NCBI GenBank assembly: GCA_028274465.1 | Contig: CM051455.1 | Span: forward strand, 96,728,365-96,792,364 | Source of the DNA: Plantago ovata | Taxonomy: Eukaryota; Streptophyta; Magnoliopsida; Lamiales; Plantaginaceae | Length of the DNA: 64,000 bases | Direction of reading: 5' to 3' | Shown: positions 32,281 through 42,646 of the stretch, piece by piece | How positions within the stretch are numbered: the first letter of the stretch is position 1 | Layout: every line of letters begins with the position of its first letter | Translations under genes and position numbers: made by a program | The notes under the pieces: generated by a model | What the model saw: only the letters and a program-made list of their open reading frames with translations | The model's database searches: none | Told to the model about the DNA's origin: nothing

Positions 32281-33956
32281 TTTGTTTTTGTTTTTTTTTC
32301 TTTGAATGAATAGTGATGGCATATAATAAAGCAAAAGAAAAGGTCCAGTACAAGAAAGCGAAAAACAAGAAAAAGAGTAACCCACATACGGGCACTCAAC
32401 AAAAAAACTAAAGGATCAACCATTCACCCAGAGAAGAAATCTCTGGTTGCAACCGCAGGCCTTGTTAAAACCCATTCATAAAAAAACCCTGTGGGAAAAA
32501 TCTATGAATGAGAAAAAGAGTGCCCGAGCGTTAAAGTCGCGAAAACCGAAAGAATGGTTGTCCAGACATATCTCTCCTAACATGCCACTGAATATCAACC
32601 ATCTTCACCATCAGAAAGATCCCTCCAAGAACTGTTGGACGCAATGCGCATAACCCTCAAGGCGTGAGACTCAAGAGGTTCTGTTGCGATTGGAATAATT
32701 GGCCTTGCACGGTGTATCTCCAAAGAGTCCCTAAGCCGCCGAGCATTGGGAAAGTGCTCCTCATCAGAAGATGCAACATTAGAACGGGTAGGAGAGCACG
32801 GAGGCGAGGACGTATCCACACCGGCCGAAGTAATAGGTAAAGGAGCAGCATCTGTAGGACAAACCGTTGTATTACTCGTATCCTCCAAATTCAGCAAGGG
32901 GGCAAAGTGATTCCCAGTGGAAATAGGAACCCAATCTCTATTTGCAGCAGCTAGCGGAAGTCTACGAGGCAAAAAAGGATACTTGCGTGGGGCAGATGCA
33001 GTAGAACCAGCAAGCAGGGGCCTTGAATTAATCCGTAAAGAATCAGTAACCGTAGTACCAAGAGAAGAAGATGAATGATTCTGAGAAATAGAAGAAGGAC
33101 AACTAGAATTTTCAAAAACAGGAACAGTAAGCTGCCCAGAGGTAATCAAACTGGTCGATTGAGTACGAGTAATAGAAGCCTCCGGTAAAGAAGATAAAAC
33201 CGGAGCTAAAATTTGTTGCGGAGGTGTGATCGAGGCAGCCACGGTTGATGCACAGATGGGAGCAGCTCCAGAACGCTTAGAACACTTGGAATGATCATGG
33301 CCAATCACCATGCAAAAGGAACAGAAATCCGGCACATCTTCATAAAAATTATTAACAAACACCACTCCAGCAGGTGTTTCAACCTGAATTTGAGTATCCA
33401 AAGTCTGGGAAAGATCAACCTCCACCAAAACTTTAACGTAGTTACCAAAACTCCTATCCAGTGAGGAAGTATCAATCCAGATAGGAGTACCCAAAGCCGC
33501 CGCAATGCTATTGATCACAGAACCATGCATCAATTCAAAACCAAGACCATACAAACGAATTCAAAGCTTCATAAGCGTAGAAGTAGCCTGCGAGGGATTG
33601 AAGTTTGGCACCCATGGTTGCAAATAAAGCGAACCAACCGCCAGTTTATAAAGACCCCCTTGCGGAATATGTTATCCCTCACGGTGCCTGAGGAGAACTG
33701 AAAGATAAAATATCCCTTTCCGATGGAGAGCATTCTCCAATCATTCGTCTGCCACAGATCTTTCAGTGTAGCCTTGAGATCATGAGACTTCCAAGGCGAC
33801 GAGCCCTTGGGCAACATCAAACGTCCAATGAACGAAGAAAGAGAGCAATTAGCAACCTGATTAACATAAAAATCAGAATCCAATTGAACGGATAGGATAT
33901 TACCTTTGCGAACCGGCTCAAAATTAGGACCTGAGCATGCCCACATTGGCCGGTTC
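32281..33956 (-). mobile_element. LINE insertion carrying ORF1 only
   Basis: It is bounded by a perfect 16-bp target duplication, GAATACTAACAATGTT (32265-32280 and 33957-33972). The poly-A side is the T-rich left end (32281-32302), so it reads on the minus strand. It contains an ORF1 (DUF4283 + zinc knuckle) and a 3' UTR but no endonuclease or RT, in only 1.68 kb. It must have been mobilised in trans as an ORF1-only, non-autonomous L1 derivative. It inserted after the host minisatellite had already duplicated, because the paralogous block (34210-35150) lacks it. Confidence 0.8.
32595..33946 (-). pseudogene. L1-type ORF1 protein (DUF4283, CCHC knuckle)
   Basis: The N-terminal part (33946-33569) has the DUF4283 pattern LKATLKDLWQTNDWRMLSIG + KGYFIFQFSS and FRKGVFINWRLVRF. 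A stop or frame change separates it from the second part (33554-32595), which begins YGLGFELMHGSVINSIAAAL, continues VKVLVEVDLSQ and has the zinc knuckle CSFCMVIGHDHSKC (CX2CX4HX4C). A long Ser/Pro/Thr-rich tail follows, ending SWRDLSDGEDG. In plant L1 elements ORF1 binds RNA and forms the RNP. A break near 33555-33570 interrupts the frame, so the present copy is inactive. Confidence 0.75.
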
Positions 33957-35445
33957 GAATACTAACAATGTTCGACATGTCTATTCCGCAATAATTTTGA
34001 ATACTGATTGCCTTTCACGGATTTATAGTGCAATAATTTAAAACACTAACAACAATTGACATGCCTACTCCGCAATAAGTTTGAATACAAACTGCGTTCG
34101 ACGGGTCTATCCTATAATAATTCAGAACACTAAAAGAGTTCGAAGGGTCAACTCCATATATTAATTTTGAAGACTCAAATTCCACAATAATTGGGTTCGA
34201 CATGCCTATTCAGCAATATTTTTGAATCCCAATTGTGTTTGTCGGGCCTATTTTACAACACTTTAGAACACTGACTGTATATGACGGGCCTATTTCAAAA
34301 TAATTTAGAAATTAAACATATTCGAAGTGCTTATTTTACAATAATTTAAATCAATATCTGCACTCGACGGGTCTATTCCACAATAATATACTATTTGCAT
34401 CCGACTGGTCTATTTCGAAATAGTTTTATAACACTACCTGCAACCGATGAGTCTATTTTGTAATAATTTAAAATACTGATTTCATTCAACGGGTATATTA
34501 TGTAGCAATTTTGAATACTAACAATTTTTTACGGGTCTATTCCATATAAGTCAAAATACTAATTGCATATGGCAGGTAAATTTTGCAACACATTTAGAAC
34601 ACTAATTTCATTCGATAAATTTATTTTGTAATAATTTAATAACTAACAGTGTTAGACGAGTCTGTTCCGTAATAATTTAGAATACTCATTGCATTCGACG
34701 GGTCTATTAATCTATTATGTAATAATTTAAAATACAATCATTGTTCGACGGGTCTATTCCGTAATAATTTATAATACTGATTGCATCCGATGGGTCTATT
34801 AATCTATTATGTAATAATTTAAAATACTATCAATGTTAGACGGGTCTATTTCGTAATAATTTAGAATACTTATTGCATTTGACGGGTCTATTCTGTAACA
34901 ATTTAGAATACTAACAATGTTTGACGGGTCTATTCCGCAATAATTTTGAATACCGGTTGCGTTTGACGGGTTTATAGTGCAATAATTTAAAACACTAATA
35001 ACAATTGACATGCCTACTTCACAATAAGTTCGAATACAAACTGCGTTCGACGGGTCTATCCCATAATAATCCAGACACTAAAAGCGTTTGAATGGTCTAC
35101 TCCATACATTAATTTGGAAGACTCAAATTCCACAATAATTTAGAATAATAAGAATAAAGAGTCGGAGTTTGGATGAATTGTTTCACGATAGTATTTTAAT
35201 TATTTGCAAATGTTCGACAGATCTATTCCGCAATAATTTAGAATACTGATTATATTCGACGGGTCTATTCCGTAATAATTTATAATACTGATTGTATTCG
35301 ACGGGTCTATACCGTAATAATTTAGAATACTGATTGCATTCGACGGGTCTATTCTGTAACAATTTAGAATACTAACAATATTTGACTGGTCTATTCTACA
35401 ATAATTTAAAATATTGATTGCCTTTGACGGTTTTATAGTGCAAAG

Positions 35446-35690
35446 TTCCCCGATACAAATGAAGAGAAGACAATTTCCTAATTTTGTTCACCTCGCAATG
35501 ACCATTAACAAAAGTCAAGGACATTACTATCACACGTAAGACTCTGTCGCTCACCTCAGTTTTCAGTCATGGACCCTATCAAGGCTAACGAGCAGGAAGG
35601 GGTTCGGGATTTCAATTTGTAACAAAGATGACAATACATATGATACTACAACAAAACGTACTAACAAAGAAGTCTTCGATAAGTTGTGAG
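35446..35690 (+). pseudogene. Helitron RepHel helicase C-terminal remnant
   Basis: Across shifting frames one reads FKRRQFP, then AMTINKSQGH, then FSVMD-type and KDDNTYDTTT segments. These correspond to the last helicase motifs of Helitron proteins (FAMTINKSQGQ...VFSHGQLYVA.SR...), followed by their short C-terminal tail. There are several frame changes, and nothing of the upstream helicase or Rep domain remains. It lies 240 bp before the 3' hairpin, its normal place. Confidence 0.65.
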
Positions 35691-35926
35691 GTAATACGTT
35701 TTAATTTTTGGGATGATAAAATATGTTGATTTTAGTTAATGTGTTTTTGACATTATGACTTTTACATTAAATACATGTTGTACTTATAATGTGTACAGGT
35801 AGCGATGAAACATGAAGTTACAAAATGATTCCAAAGAAATAATAATAGTTGCGGGTTTATATCAACCATACTGTAACACATTTCTATATGAATATTTACA
35901 TTCTAATTGTTTGTTTATTTTTTATT

Positions 35927-35958
35927 CCCGTCGAAATTCGACGGGCATGTTAATTTAG
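35927..35958 (+). other. Helitron 3' terminal hairpin
   Basis: CCCGTCGAAATTCGACGGG (35927-35945) is a 9-bp-stem palindrome, followed 13 nt later by TTAG. Helitron 3' ends carry such a hairpin about 10-12 nt before CTRR. The terminal C is changed to T here, or the exact end has drifted. Confidence 0.6.
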
Positions 35959-36542
35959 AAAAAATGAACTAAATTAATTAATTACATAATAGTTACTAAC
36001 ATATCACCCACATAACAATAGCTAATATACCACTAACATTTTCCTAATTAATACAAACTAACAAAACGGTGACTAACGTATCACTAAATTACAATGGCTA
36101 ACATACCACTCACATAGATGTGTACAAATAAATAAGTTTTTCAAACTGGAGAGTAAAAGAAGCGCTTAATTGCAACTCATCTAAGTACTCCCCTTCCTCT
36201 TCGGGGAGATCGTCGACCGACTACATGGCTCCGCCCTTCGAAGAAGGATAAACCTTCTTCAGTATCATCAGGCCCAACTTAGCGGTATCTTCGTGAGGAG
36301 CAAACCATAATTTTTTTTAAGATAGAAAACACAGTTAAATGATTAGTATGCAAACGTAAGTATAAGAAATACAAACGAATCTAATTAAGATATTTAATAT
36401 TTACCTCTATTCCCATCGGCGAAAACGACTGGCTTGCCGTGTAGAATCGTAGAAGTATATTGGTAAAATTTTAAATTGATGATAAAGTATGAGAGGGATA
36501 GTATAAAGTAGTGTTAAAATAGGAAAGAACAATAATAAAAAT
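35959..36542. other. AT-rich DNA with an unexplained coding-like patch on the minus strand
   Basis: 35960-36120 is AT-rich with repeated GCTAACATACCAC-like words. On the minus strand, 36450-36405 reads FYTASQSFSPMGIE and ends at a fair donor (GAG|GTAAAT at 36404). About 36305-36145 reads DTAKLGLMILKKVYPSSKGG and, after a stop, DDLPEEEGEYLDELQLSASF. These look like exons of a real protein that I do not recognise. Confidence 0.35.
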
Positions 36543-38003
36543 TTGGTGAACGGAGTGCATGTTTGGATAGGTTGGTTATGTAACAAGCTTGCTAGAGAGC
36601 AGCTGGAATTTGTTGTGGTGGGATGCTGGAGCATCCGGAGCAATCGGAATAAAATTGTCCATGAGACTTGCATTTTTGAACCTGTGGATTCTGTCTGGTA
36701 TGCCCATCAACATATTGAACGTTTCCATGATGCTCAGTCCCAGTTCTCGGCTCCCATACCACCTGATTCTATTGTGCAGCAGTGGACACAACCACCATCA
36801 GCCAATTCTGTCAAGGTTAACTTCGACGCCTCCATATGTGCTACTCGTGTTGGTGCAGGTCTAGGGATTGTGGCGCGTAATAACTTGGGTAAGGTCATTG
36901 CTTGGCAAAGGTGCTAGAAACCACACATTCTTTCCCCTGATATTGCAGAATCGCTGGCTGCATTATAAGCTGTTCGACTTGCTAGATATTTGCATCTACA
37001 AGACGTGATTTTTTAAGGTGATTGCTCCGGATAGTTCAGGATTTCCAGAGTATTTCTTCTTGTTTTTCAGCTGCAGGGCAATAGTAGAAGAGACCGAATC
37101 TTTAGTTTCTGTTTTAATTTACATTCATTTTCGTTTTGTTTTGTGAGTCGTACTTGCAATAAGGTTGCTCAACTCTTAGCACTTAAGGGGGTAGGGGTGT
37201 TTGCAATAACTTCAACTTAAAATAAGTGTCTTAATTTAAGGAGAAGTTGGTAAAGTTGACTTATTAGAGAATTTGATGGGTGTTTGCAAACGACTACTTA
37301 AAAGTTAGATACGTTGTACTAGTAGTGTTTGCAAACCTAACTTTTTTGACAAAACCAACTAAAATTCAGCTTAATTTAAGGAGAAGCTACTGAAAGATGT
37401 ACAACCCAACTTCAACTTATCCAACTTAATTTAAGAGAATTAAGCAGCTTATAAACTGTTGCAAACACTTAAAAAGCTGTTTCTACTTAAATGAAATAAG
37501 TAATAAGCTGGATAAGTTAAGCTGTTGCAAACACTTACTTAGGGGGTGTTTGCAATAGGTTCAACTTAAAATAAGTTGATTAATTTAAGGAGAAGTTGGT
37601 AAAGTTGGCTTATTAGAGAATTTGATGGGTGTTTGCAAAAAACTACTTAAAAGTTAGATAAGTTGTAGGAGTAGTGTTTGCAAACCTAACATTTTGGACA
37701 AAAACAACTAAAATCCAGCTTAATTTAAGGAGAAGCTGCTGAAGGAGGTACACAACCGAGCTTCTCCAACTTCAACTTATCCAGCTTAATGAAAGAGAAT
37801 TAAGCAGCTTATAAGCTGTTGCAAACACTCAATAAGCTGCTTCTGCTTAAAATAAGTAATAATCTGGATAAGTTAAGTTGTTACAAGCACCCACTTAATG
37901 TGGTGGAAAATAGTTTTGAGTCTTGGAATTTGCCTTTTGATAATCCGGATGTAACTTGACTTTTGCTGATATGCAATATATGTTGTTTTTCTCTCAAAAA
38001 AGA
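36543..38003 (+). pseudogene. L1 LINE ORF2 tail: RNase H domain, interrupted by two MITEs
   Basis: The plus strand reads PPSANSVKVNFDASICATRV + GAGLGIVARNNLGKVIAW, the first strand of plant LINE-associated RNase H (RVT_3) with its DxS/D position, preceded by an Arg/Asn-rich CWSIRSNRNKIVHE segment. Decayed later blocks (PDIAESLAAL, ARYLHLQDVIF, NKVAQLLAL) continue to 37180. The coding line resumes after the MITEs as LNVVENSFESWNLPFDNPDV (37898 on), the usual C terminus. An A-rich tail follows at about 37990-38003. Stops and frame changes are numerous. The RT-bearing 5' part is absent. Confidence 0.75.
37187..37891 (+). mobile_element. Two tandem hAT-like MITEs
   Basis: Two head-to-tail copies of about 350 bp (37187-37540 and 37541-37891) are roughly 90% alike. 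Each has inverted ends GGGTGTTTGCAA...TTGCAAACAC(C), with longer imperfect pairing (CAACTTAAAATAAGT against GATAAGTTAAGCTG). The pair is flanked by CACTTAA (37180-37186 and 37892-37898), a 7-8 bp duplication of the kind hAT elements make. Neither copy has coding capacity. Confidence 0.7.
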
Positions 38004-38385
38004 GATAAATCTTTATTTTTATAAGTTTAGAAGATTGCAATGGAACGCTAAAAATGGAAAATTAGGAATTTAATATGAAATGGAGGGAGTAATTTTTGGC
38101 CTATGAAATTTTCGTTTAAAATGGAAATGTTGAATGAAAACAAATATATAGTTACAAAGTTACTCTTCGCTCAACGACAATCATGTTTTACCCGCATATT
38201 ACACCTAAATTATATTAATATTATTTTTAAAAAATATTAAAATTACTACTAACTTATGAACTTTAATTATATATTTTTTTAAAAAATTACATGTGTTTTA
38301 TTTAAGAGTAATGCATGGTCAAATAAGGATACAATTTGACAATGAGAAATTTTGTAAAGAAATGATAAAGTATTTTCCATTTTTA
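38004..38385. other. AT-rich intergenic DNA
   Basis: No coding signal was seen. GGAGGGAGTA at about 38083 resembles one end of a Stowaway-type MITE, but the partner end was not found. Confidence 0.4.
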
Positions 38386-38389
38386 CTAA

Positions 38390-39270
38390 GAGAAATGCCT
38401 TATTAGTGACAATTATGAGTGTGATTCTCAAAATCAACCCCCTTAGTTTCAGAATTACATTTTAGTACAAAATGAGGATTTTTTAGTTAACCGACACTTA
38501 TTTACAACTTTGTCATCACCTCAAACACTCTCAACCAAACATGTACTAAGAACTAAATAAATTTACTAAAAAGTAAAAAAAAAAAAAATATGTAAATTAA
38601 AAAAAAAAAGAAAACCTAATCAATAAAAACAAAAATAATATATATTTTTTTTTAAACTTTTTACCTTATTCCCCAATGGTCCGGTACCGGAATAATAATT
38701 CCAGTAACGGAGCTTGTAGAGCTCTAGATCGGAGCTCTGCAAGCTCCAACCAGGAGCTTTTGTAGCTCCGATCTGGAGCTGCAAAAGCTCTTTGTCGGAA
38801 CTTTTGCAGCTCCAAATCGGAGCTGCAAGCTCCATATCGGAGCTAACAGCAGCTCCACATCGGAGCTGTTACCTCCGATCTGGAGCTGACAATTCCCGAT
38901 CGGAGCTATGATCGGGACCTGTTATAGCTCCAGATTGGAGTTGACAGCTCCGATCTGGAGCTAACAGCTCCACATCGGAGCTGTTAGATCCGACGTGGAG
39001 CTCTGTGCCGGAGCTCCGGTACCGAAAAAAATCCGGTACCGAAATTTTAGATAGAAAGATTTTTTTAAAAATATTTAATTTGTTTTTATTTTATCATTTT
39101 ATTTAAAAAATTTTAATTCTTAAACTTTTTTATTCTATTAAAGCATAAGGAGTGTTTGGCGAGCTAAAAATCCAAAAGATTGATTTGGTCAACACTTTGG
39201 CCTAAAATGTAATTGTTAAATTAAGAAAGTTACTTTCATTATTAGGTACACTAACGAGAGCTCTAATAAA
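38390..39270 (+). mobile_element. Terminal-inverted-repeat element 1 with GGAGCT palindrome array
   Basis: The ends are inverted copies of each other: the left contains ATTACATTTTAG (about 38453) and CTCAAACACTCTCAACCAAACA; the right contains GAGTGTTTGG (39150) and CTAAAATGTAAT (39203). Between 38690 and 39050 lies an array of short palindromes of the type AGCTCCGATCTGGAGCT, bordered on both sides by CCGGTACCG(GA). No protein is encoded. It is related to the elements at 47.4-48.2 and 49.36-50.25 kb. Confidence 0.55.
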
Positions 39271-40789
39271 AATGGACCCTTTTTACTAATGGATTATTAT
39301 GATACAAATTTTGAAAGAGTGAAAGTATACGACTATACGAGTAAGTAATAAATGGTGTAATAACTTTTACCCCTTCTTGTAACTTGAGAATCAATAATTG
39401 TGCAAAGTTAGTAAACTGCCAAAGGAATACGGAAAAGGACGGTAGAGTAGTCCAGCTACACTGCTACAGTATCTTTTTCCAGGTTTTCGATTCCGTCATA
39501 ATGATTTGATATCAGAGAGTTTGAGTGCTCACAGGCTTCTTGCGTGTGTGGCTGTGCTTTGACCGTATCACCCCCCTGACCAGTTATGGGTAAGTTCTCT
39601 CATTAATTATCCAAGAAGTAATACGAAGAAACCAGCTCTAGCTGCTGCTACTGTCGTCTCCAATCCGGAAAACTTACCTTTAAAGTTTAAACCACCAACC
39701 TGGTACTAGTAGTTTTATTATGGGAGTTATTAGTTGCATGTGCGCCTTGTTAAATGTTGCAAGTAAGTGATTAACAATGTTGCAACTTGCAATTACATTT
39801 CAATCTCTAGTAGTTGAATTTATAATCAACCCTAAATATGTTGTTACATTTCATGTTGCACTTAAATTCTGCAATTACATTGGTTGAATTTTGATTTATT
39901 ACACATTTAGTTCTAAATTTTTACTAAATTAACATTAAATAATTTAAAAATTAACAGACAATAACTTATTTATATTTCAAAATGATTTCAAATAGTATTG
40001 TAAAATAAATTCTAATAAAATTGATAGTTCTAAATACATCCGAAATGAAACAAAAATGTATAGCCCCAGCCCGGAGTTGTTATTGCGGTGGTCGGAGGTT
40101 TTATAGCTTCGACCAAAAACACAAAAATAAATAAATAAATAAAAGATAAAAGAAAAAAAAGTTAAGATGGGGTAAAATAAGCCAACGATGGCTAACTCAA
40201 TTTTGGATATTTGGACAAATGTAATTATTAGACTAGTATAGACTTGTATGAAATGAGAGCGACCTTCGGTGTTCCTGGCGTAAAAGCCTCTTGTATTATA
40301 TATCGACCAAGGGTTATATTCAACGCTAGGGGATGTGTAGTGAAATGTGCAAATCCCATACCTATATATTCTCAAGTCCAAGTTTTGAAAGTCATGAAGT
40401 TAAAATCAATAAAGAATAATGATTTTAGACCTAGGTTGGTTGGATATGGGTCAGAGGAAACGAATTTTTCAGAAAATTATTTACTAATCTTATTTTTGTT
40501 TACTCTTATTTATTTCTGGATATAGTTTGTACATGAATATGATAATTTTTTAGTTTCTAATCTTATTTACTACGGATCTGTTTTTTTCATCTAAAAATTA
40601 ATTATTTTAATTTCAATTCAAATCAGTTCAATTCAGTTCACATGTATTAAGTTCAGTTCAGTTCAGATTTGCTTAATAGTATTTTGTACTACAAATAAGT
40701 TCAGTTCAATTCAGATCTATTCAGTTCAGTCCATTTCAGTGCTGTTCAAATGAAGAGAACAGAGCCTACGTCATACTTGCTAGTTGCCC
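39271..40789. other. Intergenic DNA; possible first exon near 39593; TTCAG repeats
   Basis: At 39593 ATGG|GTAAGTTC could be a start codon at the end of a first exon preceded by leader-like DNA (39400-39592), but no downstream exons were recognised. 39720-40200 is AT-rich. 40610-40750 contains a dozen or more imperfect TTCAG units (GTTCAGTTCAGTTCAG). The reading frames at 39977-40525 have no protein-like pattern. Confidence 0.4.
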
Positions 40790-40977
40790 ATCTCATTTGA
40801 AACTTTCCATTTGGTATTTGTTATTTTTTTTAAGGCTACGTTTGACCTCGCATTAATTCTAAATCATATCAGAAAAATAATTTACTAGAAAGTTTTTAAG
40901 AAAAAAGTAAAAATAATCCCTAACGCTCTGACGGAAACCTGGCGGCTACCGGCGAAAACTGGTAATTCCGGCTCTCC

Positions 40978-42303
40978 ATGGCAAAAGGGAAGGGCAATGG
41001 CCCGGGCAGGCCACCGAAGAAACAGGCGGCCCCTGTGCTATCCCAAAACGATCAATTAATCGATATAGTGACGGCCGAACAACCCACGGCGATTGAAAAC
41101 GAGACGGGACCCAGCGCGAATCGGCAGAATAACCCGATTATGAATAGAGCGGAGGCCGGGTCTGAGCAACTACCGGCGCAACCCACCGCAACACGTGCAG
41201 AATCAGTGGCGACGACAGCAGGGGAATCTTGGGCGGATAAGGTTGCTGGTCATCGGAACCTATCGCAAGACCTAGCTGTTCCTTATTTTCCACCGGTTGT
41301 GATTGACGGCATCAAACACGCAGACATCCAAGCAGAGGATGTAGCGGAAGAGGTGAAATTTTGGGAAAACTCTTTGATCATGTATAATCTTGGTAATGAC
41401 CTCACCATCAATGCGGTGAGACTCTTCATTGAACGAGTGTGGAACTTTGTGACTATGCCTGGGATATACTATAATGACGATGGGTATTTTATCCTTCGTT
41501 TTGCAACACCTAAAGAACGGGATGACGTGATGTTGAATGGACCTTACACCATCTATAGTATGCCAATGATATTGCATAAGTGGAGTGTGGACTACAGATT
41601 TGATAAAGACAGTGTGAAATTTGTTTTAGTCTGGGTTCGTTTCCCGCAGCTTCCTCTTGGGCTCTGGGGTATTAACAGTATCAGACGGATTGCGAGCACC
41701 TTGGGTAAGCCAATGATGGTGGATACATGTACAAAGGAGAAGCTCCGAACCTCTTATGCCCGGGTACTGATTGAAGTTGATATCTCACAGGAGTTACCGA
41801 AAACCACAAGAGTCCTTAACACAGAGAACAAGGTTTACGAACAACCTGTGTATTATGAATGGCTCCCTGGGAAGCCAACTAAACCCAGACCAAAACCTCC
41901 GCAGAATGCGCCTCAATGGAGGCCTAAACAACCTGCCAAGCCACAAGCCGCTAGGGCGCAGAATCAGGCGCCGGAGGCTTCGCATGGAGTGAGCTCTGTG
42001 CCTACTGCAGGGGACACGGTCCCGGGTGTTCTGCACACTAATCCGGGGAATAGAACGCTGAATCCTCCCGCGGATAAAGAACTGCAAGGAGATGCGGGGG
42101 AAACAATTGAGATAATAGCTGCCCGTCACGAGTCAGACCATGAGACACAGCTTGAGGGTGAAGTTGATACTGGGATGCCGTGGCAAACTGTCCGCTCAAA
42201 GTCCAAAAAGCCATTGCATGATCCACCTGATGGGAGAGGAGTGTGTCCCCAATTACGTTTGGGAGTATGGGAAAAGCAAATACGAGGGGAGCCCTTAAAG
42301 TAG
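40978..42303 (+). CDS. L1-type LINE ORF1 protein (DUF4283)
   Basis: The open frame is 441 codons. The N-terminal 85 residues are low-complexity and basic (MAKGKGNGPGRPPKKQAAP), and SWADKVAG (about 92-99) is a common plant ORF1 motif. DUF4283 spans about 120-225: FWENSLIMYNLGNDLTINAV, then GYFILRFATPKERDDV and PMILHKWSVDY. The following core reads LVWVRFPQLPLGLWGINSIR, then SYARVLIEVDISQELP. After YYEWLPGKP, where the family's CCHC zinc knuckle should start, the sequence turns into a Pro/Gln/Lys-rich tail, so the knuckle appears deleted. The role would be RNA binding in the LINE RNP. The frame is open, but ORF2 is destroyed. Confidence 0.85.
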   Translation: MAKGKGNGPGRPPKKQAAPVLSQNDQLIDIVTAEQPTAIENETGPSANRQNNPIMNRAEAGSEQLPAQPTATRAESVATTAGESWADKVAGHRNLSQDLAVPYFPPVVIDGIKHADIQAEDVAEEVKFWENSLIMYNLGNDLTINAVRLFIERVWNFVTMPGIYYNDDGYFILRFATPKERDDVMLNGPYTIYSMPMILHKWSVDYRFDKDSVKFVLVWVRFPQLPLGLWGINSIRRIASTLGKPMMVDTCTKEKLRTSYARVLIEVDISQELPKTTRVLNTENKVYEQPVYYEWLPGKPTKPRPKPPQNAPQWRPKQPAKPQAARAQNQAPEASHGVSSVPTAGDTVPGVLHTNPGNRTLNPPADKELQGDAGETIEIIAARHESDHETQLEGEVDTGMPWQTVRSKSKKPLHDPPDGRGVCPQLRLGVWEKQIRGEPLK

Positions 42304-42322
42304 GGGCGAAAAAACCCCGATC

Positions 42323-42646
42323 ATGATGATATCATGGAATGTTAGGGGCATTACTGCTGCAGCTAAACATCTGGAGGTTGGCTCCTACCTCAAGAAACAT
42401 CAAATTATCATAGCTGCGTTGGTTGAGACACGTGTTAAAAAATGCAATGCCTTGCGAGTGCGTAAGCGGTTTGGACGGCATTGGAAATTCCTTGATAACT
42501 ACGATAAACATCGGTATGGTAGAAACTGGCTCTTATGGGATGTGAATCGTGTTGACATTCAATTTCTGGAGTCCTCTGATCAATTTATCCACTGTAAGGT
42601 TGAAAGTTTGAATGGTGATTATTGTTTTGTTCTTACTGCTATATGA
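42323..42646 (+). pseudogene. L1-type LINE ORF2, N-terminal endonuclease fragment
   Basis: It starts 20 bp after the ORF1 stop: MMISWNVRGITAAAKH carries the APE-type N-terminal motif (WNVRG), followed by IIAALVETRV (the E of the LxETR motif) and GRNWLLWDVNRVDIQ. The catalytic D/H motifs further along are missing, because the fragment stops exactly where the Athila-like LTR starts (42647). Confidence 0.85.

Larger units (their letters stand above)
30880..35440 (+). repeat. Degenerate ~42-bp minisatellite
   Basis: Scores of diverged units of the form CGACGGGTCTATTCCGTAAT + AATTTAGAATACTGATTGCATT follow each other, most tightly in 31470-32280 and 33960-35440. The LINE at 32281-33956 interrupts them. 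The GTCGAATTCGACGGG...AATTTAGA core matches the Helitron 3' terminus at 35930-35960, so the array probably grew from that end. Blocks 31640-32280 + 33973-34200 and 34210-35150 are co-linear, a second-order duplication. Open frames reading SNIDSILNYYIIDPSNAIS-like peptides are the repeat read as protein. Confidence 0.85.
30069..35958 (+). mobile_element. Helitron region with repeated 5' ends, minisatellite and a helicase tail
   Basis: Three Helitron-like 5' starts (TCTATCTATATAATATATGA type, beginning TC after A) lie at 30069, 30211 and 30466, each followed by a TTGATTGGxTxxCCTTAA-like zone and AAATTCATTAAATG. Downstream come a large 42-bp-period minisatellite, a C-terminal RepHel helicase remnant (35446-35690), and a 3' hairpin CCCGTCGAAATTCGACGGG with a TTAG end at 35958. 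Together these fit one or more nested Helitrons. The replication-initiator domain and most of the helicase are absent, so the region is non-autonomous. Confidence 0.6.

Noticed and set aside
34799-35011. Repeat-protein frames (units like SNIDSILNYYIIDPSNAIS)
   Set aside because: The 42-bp unit is a multiple of three, so it reads open by arithmetic; units vary in ways that do not preserve protein.
39593-39600. A host gene starting at ATGG|GTAAGT
   Set aside because: No later exon could be recognised within the next kilobase, so it is mentioned only as a possibility in the intergenic entry.
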